This document shows positions 1-5,794 of a DNA stretch of 5,794 bases, in pieces (positions within the stretch are counted from its first letter, which is position 1; each line of letters begins with the position of its first letter). Both the position numbers and the translations under genes were made by a program. The DNA lies in contig JAKASM010000030.1 in assembly GCA_021819045.1 (NCBI GenBank), forward strand, positions 1-5,794, in the 5' to 3' direction. The DNA is from Microcaldota archaeon (GTDB taxonomy: Archaea; Micrarchaeota; Micrarchaeia; Micrarchaeales; Micrarchaeaceae). The notes under the pieces were generated by a model. The model did not search any database. It saw only the letters and a list, made by a program, of their open reading frames with translations, and was not told the origin of the DNA.

Positions 1-9
1 TTCCGATCT
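1..9. other. Possible residual Illumina adapter at the contig edge
   Basis: The first nine bases, TTCCGATCT, are identical to the 3' end of the standard TruSeq adapter (GCTCTTCCGATCT), in the orientation that sits directly 5' of an insert. A nine-base match at the exact edge is unlikely by chance. If it is adapter, the first three intein residues (Phe-Arg-Ser) are artefacts and genomic sequence begins at base 10. It could still be a coincidence, since the intein frame is open across it. Confidence 0.6.
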
Positions 10-345
10 AATGAAGATGCAATACCTGTCCCGAGCACACTTAAAGATATCCTTAAACTTAAGGAGATCCAAAGCAGATTGATGCGCGCAGGAGTGTCTC
101 CTGAAAGCTACCTGAAAGACGGCAACACGATACGAATCACAACCATTGCTAAAATTGTTGAAATATTATCGCATTGGATAAATGTGCCTAAAGAGCTGTT
201 GGATCTTCTTGAATTGGCTGGGAATTTATTTTTTGATGAGGTAAAAGCGATCGAACTATCAACTGCTCCAAAAGATGTATTTGATGTAGAGATACCCGAA
301 CTTCATAATTTTGTAGGAGGCCATGGCCCGTTGCTGCTGCACAAT
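1..345 (+). mobile_element. C-terminal part of an intein in the atpA P-loop (VMA-b-type site)
   Basis: An intein is a protein element that excises itself from the host protein. The frame runs straight from this region into the AtpA C-extein. Just before the junction are intein block F ([15 protein letters not shown], 277-321, with its His at 304) and block G (GPLLLHN, 325-345). These supply the penultimate His and terminal Asn for cyclisation, and Thr at 346 is the +1 nucleophile. The join falls between Lys and Thr of the P-loop, which is the site of the Pyrococcus and Thermoplasma VMA inteins and differs from the yeast VMA1 site. Residues 8-85, upstream of block F, are helical and end in [11 protein letters not shown], similar to the stretch after the LAGLIDADG domain in larger archaeal inteins. 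No LAGLIDADG motif is visible, so whether the element carries an endonuclease cannot be told. GC is about 41 percent by hand count. Confidence 0.92.
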
Positions 346-1392
346 ACAGTTATACAGCACCAGCTAGCCAAATGGTCAGACGCAGAGGTTATAGTATACA
401 TAGGATGCGGGGAAAGGTCTAATGAGATGGCTGAGATACTTACAACCTTCCCGCAGTTGAAAGATCCAAAAAGCGGATTTCCGCTTATGGACAGGACAAT
501 TCTAATTGCAAACACTTCAAACATGCCTGTTGCAGCCAGGGAATCAAGCATCTACACAGGAATAACTTTGGCTGAATACTACAGAGACATGGGGTATAAT
601 GTTGCGTTAATGGCGGACAGCACATCGAGGTGGGCTGAAGCTCTCAGAGAGATATCAGGAAGGCTCGAGGAGATGCCCGGCGAAGAAGGCTATCCTGCCT
701 ATCTAGGAAGGAAGGTGGCAGAATTCTACGAGAGGGCCGGAAGAGTCCACGTGCTTAACGGTGCGGTAGGCTCGGTAACTGCAATAGGTGCAGTATCACC
801 CCCAGGAGGAGACACATCTGAGCCTGTCTCACAGAACACGCTCAGAGTGACAAGGGTCTTCTGGGCTCTTGATGCGGTATTGGCAAATAGGAGGCACTTC
901 CCATCGATAAACTGGCTCAACAGTTATTCGCTGTACCTTGACGAGTTGGCAAAGTGGTATGACATCAATATAGACAAGGAGTGGAACGGGATGCGTTCTA
1001 CCGTTATGGCCATACTCCAGAAAGAAGCAGAGATAAATGAAGTAGTCCAGCTGGTGGGATACGATGCCCTTCCAGAGAAGGAGAAGGAGGTGCTTGATAT
1101 AGCAAAGATAATAAGAGAGGATTTCCTGCAGCAGAGCGCATTCGATGATGTGGATACATATACCTCAATAAAGAAGCAGGCCATAATGATGAGATCTATA
1201 CTCGAACTTGATTCTGCCGAAAGGGCCCTGCTCGATAAAGGCATAACAATGGATAAGCTTTCGAATACTGAGGCCAAACAGAAGATGGCGAGAATGAAAT
1301 TTGTGCCTGAGGATAAGATAGACGCATATTATCAGGATTTCAGCAAGTCTGTAAGAAAGCTTGCAGAGCTTGCAGCAAATAAGGTGCAATAA
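1..1392 (+). CDS. atpA: A-type ATP synthase catalytic subunit A, intein-containing, 5'-partial
   Basis: This is the ATP-binding catalytic subunit of the A1 headpiece. The frame is open from base 1 with no true start in the window; TTG at 79 and ATG at 82 are internal. Codons 1-115 are the C-terminal part of an intein and 346-1389 encode a 348-residue C-extein. The C-extein starts with the Thr of the P-loop (GPFGSGK-T in the family) and continues [10 protein letters not shown]. The catalytic Glu lies in GERSNEM (412-429), Walker B in [10 protein letters not shown] (Asp at 616), followed by [18 protein letters not shown] (796-813) and [10 protein letters not shown], then the helical C-terminal domain with [14 protein letters not shown]. 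Family members are about 580-590 residues, so roughly 235 N-extein residues are missing, as expected for an insertion at the P-loop. GERSNEM has Ser where the family nearly always has Gly. The stop TAA shares its last base with the atpB start. Identity is certain; only the 5' part is unseen. Confidence 0.97.
   Translation, partial: FRSNEDAIPVPSTLKDILKLKEIQSRLMRAGVSPESYLKDGNTIRITTIAKIVEILSHWINVPKELLDLLELAGNLFFDEVKAIELSTAPKDVFDVEIPELHNFVGGHGPLLLHNTVIQHQLAKWSDAEVIVYIGCGERSNEMAEILTTFPQLKDPKSGFPLMDRTILIANTSNMPVAARESSIYTGITLAEYYRDMGYNVALMADSTSRWAEALREISGRLEEMPGEEGYPAYLGRKVAEFYERAGRVHVLNGAVGSVTAIGAVSPPGGDTSEPVSQNTLRVTRVFWALDAVLANRRHFPSINWLNSYSLYLDELAKWYDINIDKEWNGMRSTVMAILQKEAEINEVVQLVGYDALPEKEKEVLDIAKIIREDFLQQSAFDDVDTYTSIKKQAIMMRSILELDSAERALLDKGITMDKLSNTEAKQKMARMKFVPEDKIDAYYQDFSKSVRKLAELAANKVQ
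1382..1386 (+). promoter_or_regulatory. Shine-Dalgarno-like site for atpB
   Basis: AGGTG matches part of the archaeal anti-SD complement (AGGAGGTGATC) and lies 5 bases before the ATG at 1392. It sits inside the last codons of atpA, so termination of atpA and initiation of atpB occur at the same spot (TAATG). This supports 1392 as the atpB start. Confidence 0.5.
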
Positions 1393-2771
1393 TGAAGGAT
1401 GTATACTATAATACAGTGAAGCAGATAACAAATGTGCTCCTTTTTGTAGAGGGAGTAAAAGACGCTGCGTACAACGAGATTGCAGAGATATCATTGGACG
1501 ATGGCACCATAGTGACTGGGCAGGTCCTTGATACCAGAGACGGGATCGCCATAGTGCAGTCGTTTGGGGAAACAAGAGGCATGAACCTGGAGAAAACCAA
1601 GGTAAGGTTTACAGGCAGCACGGCCAAACTCTCAGTCAGCACCGATATGCTGGGGAGAATATTTGATGGAGTAGGGAGGCCGAGGGACGGAGGCCCACAG
1701 ATATACAGCAACGAACAGATAGAAATATCCGGCAACCCTATAAACCCCGCAGCCAGGGAGGAACCGTCCGAATTTATACAGACTGGAATATCCACAATAG
1801 ACTGCATGAATACTCTTGTAAGGGGGCAAAAGCTCCCGATTTTCTCCGGCTCAGGAATGCCGCACAATAGAATAGCAGCACAAATAGCCAGGCAGGCGAA
1901 GATACTTGGAGGGAGTGAAGAATTTGCAGTTGTTTTTGGAGGCATAGGGATAAACAGCGAGGAAGCAAATTTCTTCAAAAGAGAACTTGAAGAGACAGGT
2001 GCACTTTCCCGCGCAGTGGTATTCCTTAACCTATCATCGGAACCTTCTATGGAAAGGGTTATTCTGCCAAGGTTGGCCTTGACAGCAGCAGAGCATTTTG
2101 CGTACAATGAGAACATGCACGTTCTTGTAATACTGACAGACATGACCAATTATGCTGAGGCGCTTAGGGAGATATCTGCCGCAAGGGAAGAGGTTCCAGG
2201 CAGGAGGGGATATCCAGGATACATGTACACAGACCTTTCCACAATATACGAGCGAGCAGGCAAGATAAAAAACAGGAAAGGGTCGATAACGCAGATCCCA
2301 ATGCTCACCATGCCTGGAGACGATATAACCCACCCAATACCCGACTTGACAGGCTACATAACCGAAGGCCAGATAGTGCTGAGCAGAGAGCTACACAGGA
2401 AAGGGATATATCCAAATGTTGACGTGCTACTCTCTCTTTCAAGGCTCATGAACCAGGGCATAGGAAAAGGCAGGACAAGAGAGGACCACAGGAATGTCTC
2501 AGACCAGCTAAACGCTTCTTATGCAGCCGGGAAAGACCTCAGGAGCCTTACTGAGATAGTTGGAGAGGAGGCGCTGAGCGAGAGCGACAGGCGCAGCCTC
2601 AAATTTGCGGACCTGTTCGAGGAGAGGTTCGTAAAGCAAGGTTATGATGAAGACAGGAGCATAGACCAGAGTTTAGATATCGGCTGGGAGCTATTCAGCA
2701 CGCTATCAAAAAACGACATGAAAAGGATAAAGGACGAGTTTATCACCAAATATGGCAAATGGAAGGAGTGA
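1392..2771 (+). CDS. atpB: A-type ATP synthase non-catalytic subunit B
   Basis: Subunit B alternates with A in the A3B3 hexamer of the A1 head; it supports nucleotide binding at the interface but does not hydrolyse ATP. The 459 residues match the usual B length of about 460. From N to C there is the beta-barrel domain (residues 1-75), then [14 protein letters not shown] (89-102). The degenerate P-loop is SGSGMPHN (152-159), lacking the Lys-Thr of a working Walker A, as is normal for [11 protein letters not shown] (186-195), [13 protein letters not shown] (250-262), [15 protein letters not shown] and [21 protein letters not shown] follow. SLSRLM (348-353) carries Arg351, the presumed arginine finger reaching into the catalytic site of A. 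Leu347 stands where B subunits usually have Pro (LPSLSRLM). The start overlaps the atpA stop by one base, and atpD follows at once. The gene is intact and uses the same AGR/ATA-rich codons as its neighbours. Confidence 0.97.
   Translation: MKDVYYNTVKQITNVLLFVEGVKDAAYNEIAEISLDDGTIVTGQVLDTRDGIAIVQSFGETRGMNLEKTKVRFTGSTAKLSVSTDMLGRIFDGVGRPRDGGPQIYSNEQIEISGNPINPAAREEPSEFIQTGISTIDCMNTLVRGQKLPIFSGSGMPHNRIAAQIARQAKILGGSEEFAVVFGGIGINSEEANFFKRELEETGALSRAVVFLNLSSEPSMERVILPRLALTAAEHFAYNENMHVLVILTDMTNYAEALREISAAREEVPGRRGYPGYMYTDLSTIYERAGKIKNRKGSITQIPMLTMPGDDITHPIPDLTGYITEGQIVLSRELHRKGIYPNVDVLLSLSRLMNQGIGKGRTREDHRNVSDQLNASYAAGKDLRSLTEIVGEEALSESDRRSLKFADLFEERFVKQGYDEDRSIDQSLDIGWELFSTLSKNDMKRIKDEFITKYGKWKE
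2763..2768 (+). promoter_or_regulatory. Shine-Dalgarno site that places the atpD start at 2774
   Basis: AAGGAG, extending into GTGAT, is a near-complete anti-SD match and ends 5 bases before ATG 2774. The upstream in-frame ATG at 2759 would precede this site and has no such sequence of its own, so 2774 is preferred. The site overlaps the last codons of atpB. Confidence 0.75.
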
Positions 2772-2773
2772 TC

Positions 2774-3403
2774 ATGGCAAGTGCGGCAAATATAAAGACA
2801 ACAAGGATCGAGCTCATCCGCACGCGGAAGAGCGTATCGGTAGCAAGCAAAGGGCTATCCCTGATAAAGATGAAGAGGGCGAGCCTTGTGCTCGAGTTCT
2901 TCAATATAGCAAGGCAGATAGAACTGCTTAAGGAGAACCTCGGCTCTGCAGTGCAGTCGGCCATGGACAGCACAAAGATAGCCGAGATATACGCTGGCAG
3001 GATAAACTTGGAAAGGATAGCAGCAGAACAAGGAAGCATGCTGGTGTCTGTAGACGCAAAGAATGTTATGGGTGTCAAGATACCAAACCTTAATATGCAG
3101 CCTTCAGAAGCATACGGCATAGGGTATGATTTGATATCTGTACCAACCCCAGTGCAGGATGCAAGAAAGAGCTACTCAGGCCTTTTCCGCCTCCTAATAG
3201 AGATCGCAGAGAAGGAAAACTCCCTGAGGAAGCTGCTTTATGAGATAGAAAAGCTGAACAGGCGCTCCAATGCAATAGAGAATATTGTCATACCAAGAAT
3301 GCAGCAGAAAATCCTCTACATCAGGCAGAGGCTGGAAGACATGGAGAGAGATCAGATTGTCTCATTAAAATTCATAAAGAGGAAGATAAATGCAAAGCAG
3401 TAA
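2774..3403 (+). CDS. atpD: A-type ATP synthase subunit D (central rotor shaft)
   Basis: Subunit D is the long antiparallel coiled coil that rotates inside A3B3 and, with F and C, connects the head to the c-ring. From ATG 2774 the protein has 209 residues, typical of D. The N-terminal helix carries the family signature: TTRIEL (9-14), then ASKGLSLIKMKR (24-35). A central region contains VMGVKIPNL (98-106). The C-terminal helix has KLLYEIEKLNRRSNAIENIV (153-172), IPRMQQKILYIRQRLEDMER (173-192) and a basic end. An in-frame ATG at 2759 would add five residues, but the strong SD at 2763-2768 favours 2774. The gene lies 2 bases after the atpB stop, and its last 14 bases overlap the next small ORF. 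The A-B-D order is the usual archaeal one. Partners F and C are not in the window. Confidence 0.95.
   Translation: MASAANIKTTRIELIRTRKSVSVASKGLSLIKMKRASLVLEFFNIARQIELLKENLGSAVQSAMDSTKIAEIYAGRINLERIAAEQGSMLVSVDAKNVMGVKIPNLNMQPSEAYGIGYDLISVPTPVQDARKSYSGLFRLLIEIAEKENSLRKLLYEIEKLNRRSNAIENIVIPRMQQKILYIRQRLEDMERDQIVSLKFIKRKINAKQ
3379..3382 (+). promoter_or_regulatory. Shine-Dalgarno site for the 40-residue ORF
   Basis: GAGG lies 7 bases before the ATG at 3390, within the 3' end of atpD. The good spacing is the main sequence evidence that the small ORF is translated. Confidence 0.6.
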
Positions 3404-3512
3404 CGAACGAATTGCAGAGTTCGCAAGGATAAGGACAGTATTCATGCTTGTAAACCTTGCCGCAGGGCTTGCCGCAATAGCAGCAATATTGGTTTTGGCG
3501 GTTTTAGTATGA
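3390..3512 (+). CDS. Small single-pass membrane protein, 40 aa, function unknown
   Basis: I do not recognise this protein. It has 40 residues: a hydrophilic, charged N-terminus (MQSSNERIAEFARIR, residues 1-15) and an uninterrupted hydrophobic helix from about residue 16 to 40 (TVFMLVNLAAGLAAIAAI, then LVLAVLV), ending at the stop with no tail. Arg13 and Arg15 before the helix suggest a cytoplasmic N-terminus. The ORF starts 14 bases inside atpD, has a well-placed GAGG at 3379-3382, and ends in an ATGA overlap with atpH. The coupling on both sides indicates a real gene tied to ATP synthase expression. It is too short for proteolipid subunit K and has no Glu or Asp in the helix, so it cannot be an ion-carrying c subunit. 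It might be an accessory or assembly factor of the membrane sector, or a short leader that couples atpD to atpH translation. Reality is fairly likely; function is open. Confidence 0.68.
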   Translation: MQSSNERIAEFARIRTVFMLVNLAAGLAAIAAILVLAVLV

Positions 3513-3844
3513 GCACAATACTGCAGACAGAGGCGGAAGACACTCTGGCCAAGATAAAGGAAGCCGAAGAGAGATCGGCCTCCCAGATAGCCGAAGCCCA
3601 GAAGAAAGCTGACGCAAAGATTAAGGCTGCGCAGGTAGAAGCAGAAAGAATATTGGCTGAAGCAACTGCTGATGCAGAAGCAAAAGCAACTTCTATGCTC
3701 AGAGAAGCAGAGAAAGCAGCGGAAGAGAAAGCCGGCAATATAATCAGGGACTGGTCAACCAAAGCAAAAAGAGTTAAGGTGCTGCAGCAAAAGGAAGCAT
3801 ACCAGATATTTGTAAATCTGATTGCCAATGAATGGGGGATATGA
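3509..3844 (+). CDS. atpH: A-type ATP synthase peripheral-stalk subunit H
   Basis: Subunit H pairs with subunit E as a long right-handed coiled coil that forms the peripheral stalks joining the A1 head to membrane subunit I. The 111 residues match the usual H length of about 100-110. Residues 8-80 are an unbroken Ala/Glu/Lys-rich helix with AEAQKKADAKIKAAQVEAER (28-47) and further Ala-Glu units. No Pro occurs anywhere. The C-terminal part (EAYQIFVNLIANEWGI, 96-111) is the more hydrophobic end typical of the family. The start overlaps the small ORF by ATGA; only a weak GGCGG lies at 3497-3501, so translation probably depends on coupling. The 3' end overlaps the start region of atpI. Direct adjacency to atpI is the classical archaeal H-I arrangement and supports H over E, which is about 190-200 residues with a globular C-terminus. 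Coiled-coil sequence is low in information, so the call rests on composition, size and context. Confidence 0.85.
   Translation: MSTILQTEAEDTLAKIKEAEERSASQIAEAQKKADAKIKAAQVEAERILAEATADAEAKATSMLREAEKAAEEKAGNIIRDWSTKAKRVKVLQQKEAYQIFVNLIANEWGI
3834..3838 (+). promoter_or_regulatory. Shine-Dalgarno-like site that favours the atpI start at 3847
   Basis: GGGGG can pair with the anti-SD CCUCC with one G-U wobble. It is 8 bases before ATG 3847 but only 2 bases before ATG 3841, and it overlaps ATG 3832. Spacing therefore favours 3847, although the ATGA stop-start overlap at 3841-3844 makes 3841 a serious alternative. Confidence 0.45.
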
Positions 3845-3846
3845 GC

Positions 3847-5763
3847 ATGCTAAAGCCCTCTAAGATGAAGAGAGTAAGGCTAATTGTGTCAAAAGAGTAT
3901 TATGAAGAAGCACTCTCCCTGCTCCAAGATCTAGGAGCCATGCAGGTAGAGAATCTCGGCAAATATATAAATGGGGTTGCGCAGCTCGGCGCAGGCGTAC
4001 CAGGCCAGAAAGAGATACAGAATGCAGCGCAGAGATTCAGGGCGCTAGACAGCATGCTATACAAAAAAGCTTCCGAATCCAAGTTCTCCTTTGATAGCAT
4101 AACCGAGCTGATTAAAGAAGCAGGTTCGATAAAGATAGATGAGAGGGTAAGCGAGATACACAAAAGCATAGAGAGGGAATCTGCTGCTATAAAAGAGCAT
4201 TCAAGCAGGATATCGTTGCTTGGGATCATGCAGGATTTTGGCGGCGAATTGGATATATTAAATTCAAAAATAATAAAATCGTTTGCAGTTTCCGGCAAGG
4301 ACGCAAACAGGTTTATCGAAAAGATAAGCAGATCTCAGGACATGGCTGTCATACAACTGAAAAAGGCATACATAGTGAGCATAACAGCTTCAGGAGAAAA
4401 AGAGTTTAGCAATTTGGCCGAGGGGTACAAGCTTGGCATACAGGCAATTCCGGCAATGCATGGGAGAGTCGGAGACTCCCTGGATAGAGAGATGAAAGCC
4501 AAAAGAAGAAGCGAGGCAGCGATAACCTCTCTGCAGCACGAGCTCTCATCCATATCAGACAGATGGTATCCAAAAGTGAGCGCAATAAGGGAGCAGCTAG
4601 ACATCGAAATGGAGAAGATAGAGGTGTCGAATAAAATAGGTGTGAGCAAGTCTGTCGCTATTATAGAAGGATGGGTGCCGCAAAAGGAGATGGACGCACT
4701 AGATAAAGGCATATCCGGGATCACCAGCAATCATTTTGTATTGGAGGAACTTCCAACAGAAGAGCAGCCGCCTACGCAGTTCAATAATCCCGCATGGTCT
4801 AGGCTATTCGAATTCTTCATAAAGTTCTATTCCCTTCCCAAGAGCGATGAGATAGATCCGACGATAATATTTGCAGTTGTATTCCCTATATTCTTTGGAT
4901 TTATGGTAGGCGATTTTGCATATGGTCTAATAATGCTGCTTGGTGCAATTTGGCTGCTGCACAGGCTGAAGCACCCTCCGAAGAGAAGCAGGATACCCAA
5001 AAAACTTGCATCATTCGTAACTATGATAGTCAGCCCAAGCGGGCTGGAGGTGCTCGCAAAGGCCATAATGCCTGGCGCAGTTATAGCTATGATACTCGGA
5101 ATAGCATTCAACGAGTATATGGGCTTCCAGCTTCCCTATCCGCCAATATTCAATGTTGAGGTAGGTCTCCCAACGCTACTTCTTGTGGCTGGATGGATAG
5201 GCGTGGCCATGGTAGAATTCGGATTTGCACTGGGCTTCGTAAACAGCATGTCACACGGAAACAAAAGGCACGCAATCGCCAAAATCGGATGGATGCTCGC
5301 TGCGATCGGAATAGTAATATTCGGGCTCAATGTCCTGCACAAGGCGCAGCTCAACACTCCATTCTCATTGTCGTCTTTTGGAATGATAATTGCAGGAATA
5401 ATCGCTGTTCTTTATGGCGAAGGCTTCCAGTCCATGATGGAGCTTCCATCCATAGTAAGCCATATACTCTCATATGTCAGGCTAGTAGGGATACTTCTTA
5501 CATCCGTAATACTCGCAGGCATAATAGACCTAATTTTCCTCCACGGAGTTACGCACTCTCTTCTGCTCGGCATAGTGGGAATACTGATACTCGTAATAGG
5601 GCAGATATTCAATCTTGTAATAGCAATATTCGAATCAGGGATACAAGGGGCAAGGCTGATATACGTTGAATTCTTCTCCAAATTTTATGCAGGAAATGGC
5701 ATACCGTTCAGACCCTTCAAAAGCAGAAGAAGCAGGACGCTGAGCAGGTTCAAACTCGAGTGA
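3847..5763 (+). CDS. atpI: A-type ATP synthase membrane stator subunit I (subunit a)
   Basis: Subunit I holds the two ion half-channels against the c-ring and anchors the peripheral stalks. From ATG 3847 it has 638 residues, close to the family size. The opening MLKPSKMKRVRLIV resembles other archaeal I proteins and supports this start; ATG 3841 and 3832 would add 2 or 5 residues. Residues 1-330 are the cytoplasmic arm, with long helices and a GWVP motif (275-278). About eight membrane helices follow: roughly 340-356, 357-371, 404-421, 442-465, 478-496, 508-525, 534-566 and 571-600. Family blocks visible are DEIDPT, FPIFFGFMVGDFAYGLI (346-362), FNEYMGF, HGNKRHAIAKIGW, and ELPSIVSHILSYVRL (532-546), whose Arg545 is the presumed essential channel arginine. 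The end is ARLIYVEFFSKFYAGNGIPF. Gln600 sits where the family usually has His, three residues before conserved Arg603. No terminator is visible after the stop. Confidence 0.95.
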   Translation: MLKPSKMKRVRLIVSKEYYEEALSLLQDLGAMQVENLGKYINGVAQLGAGVPGQKEIQNAAQRFRALDSMLYKKASESKFSFDSITELIKEAGSIKIDERVSEIHKSIERESAAIKEHSSRISLLGIMQDFGGELDILNSKIIKSFAVSGKDANRFIEKISRSQDMAVIQLKKAYIVSITASGEKEFSNLAEGYKLGIQAIPAMHGRVGDSLDREMKAKRRSEAAITSLQHELSSISDRWYPKVSAIREQLDIEMEKIEVSNKIGVSKSVAIIEGWVPQKEMDALDKGISGITSNHFVLEELPTEEQPPTQFNNPAWSRLFEFFIKFYSLPKSDEIDPTIIFAVVFPIFFGFMVGDFAYGLIMLLGAIWLLHRLKHPPKRSRIPKKLASFVTMIVSPSGLEVLAKAIMPGAVIAMILGIAFNEYMGFQLPYPPIFNVEVGLPTLLLVAGWIGVAMVEFGFALGFVNSMSHGNKRHAIAKIGWMLAAIGIVIFGLNVLHKAQLNTPFSLSSFGMIIAGIIAVLYGEGFQSMMELPSIVSHILSYVRLVGILLTSVILAGIIDLIFLHGVTHSLLLGIVGILILVIGQIFNLVIAIFESGIQGARLIYVEFFSKFYAGNGIPFRPFKSRRSRTLSRFKLE

Positions 5764-5794
5764 GACGCTACTTCTTGCTCATATGCGTGCCAAC

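Noticed and set aside
79..84. TTG/ATG as a real start of atpA
   Set aside because: The frame is open upstream to base 1 and these codons lie inside the intein, so translation cannot begin here.
1165..1575. Minus-strand open frame across the atpA/atpB junction
   Set aside because: It lies opposite two well-conserved coding regions and its translation looks like random low-complexity sequence.
1406..2149. Minus-strand open frame of 247 codons opposite atpB
   Set aside because: It is the antisense shadow of an intact, motif-complete atpB; the translation is Ser/Leu-rich with no recognisable domain.
3390..3512. The small ORF as proteolipid subunit K
   Set aside because: It has only one membrane helix, no mid-membrane Glu or Asp, and 40 residues instead of about 70 or more.
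3536..3740. Repetitive look of Ala/Glu codons (GCA, GAA, GAG) in atpH
   Set aside because: It is explained by coiled-coil amino-acid composition; there is no exact DNA repeat unit.
3832..3834. ATG 3832 as the start of atpI
   Set aside because: It would overlap atpH further, it overlaps the only SD-like GGGGG, and it adds residues not typical of the family start.
4466..4478. Small inverted repeat GAGTC-GGA-GACTC
   Set aside because: It has a 5-base stem, lies inside atpI coding sequence and has no T-run, so it is likely chance.
5193..5669. Plus-strand open frame of 158 codons inside atpI
   Set aside because: It is out of frame within conserved membrane helices of atpI, rich in Arg, Asn and Ser, and has no ribosome-binding site or domain.

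Overview
The window is a densely packed run of genes for an archaeal-type rotary ATP synthase (A-type, A1Ao), all on the + strand, in the order A - B - D - small membrane ORF - H - I. Subunits A, B, D and I are recognisable from core motifs, and H from its size, composition and position next to I. The organism is almost certainly an archaeon. The subunit set and sequences are archaeal, an intein interrupts the P-loop of subunit A at the site known from Pyrococcus and Thermoplasma, arginine is encoded almost only by AGA/AGG, isoleucine often by ATA, and Shine-Dalgarno-like sites precede several genes. GC is in the mid-40s percent. A compact genome of the ARMAN/Micrarchaeota or Thermoplasmatales-associated kind would fit, but that placement is only a guess.

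Bases 1-345 encode the C-terminal part of an intein, cut by the window start. It ends in His-Asn at 340-345, and the C-extein of subunit A starts with Thr at 346. The N-extein with most of the P-loop, the first part of the intein and any operon promoter lie outside. The first nine bases equal the end of the common Illumina adapter, so the window start may be a contig edge with uncut adapter.

Bases 346-3403 hold the A1 motor: catalytic A (C-terminal 348 residues), non-catalytic B and rotor-shaft D. Bases 3390-3512 hold a 40-residue single-pass membrane protein that is not a standard ATPase subunit; it overlaps the genes on both sides and has its own ribosome-binding site. Bases 3509-5763 hold peripheral-stalk H and the membrane stator I, which carries the ion half-channels. 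Neighbouring genes abut or overlap by 1-14 bases, so the run is probably one translationally coupled transcript. There is no gene-free stretch longer than about 30 bases.

Subunits K (c-ring), E, C and F are absent here and must be encoded elsewhere. The familiar archaeal order H-I-K-E-C-F-A-B-D is rearranged, with H-I placed after A-B-D. The last 31 bases hold either nothing or the end of a convergent gene.
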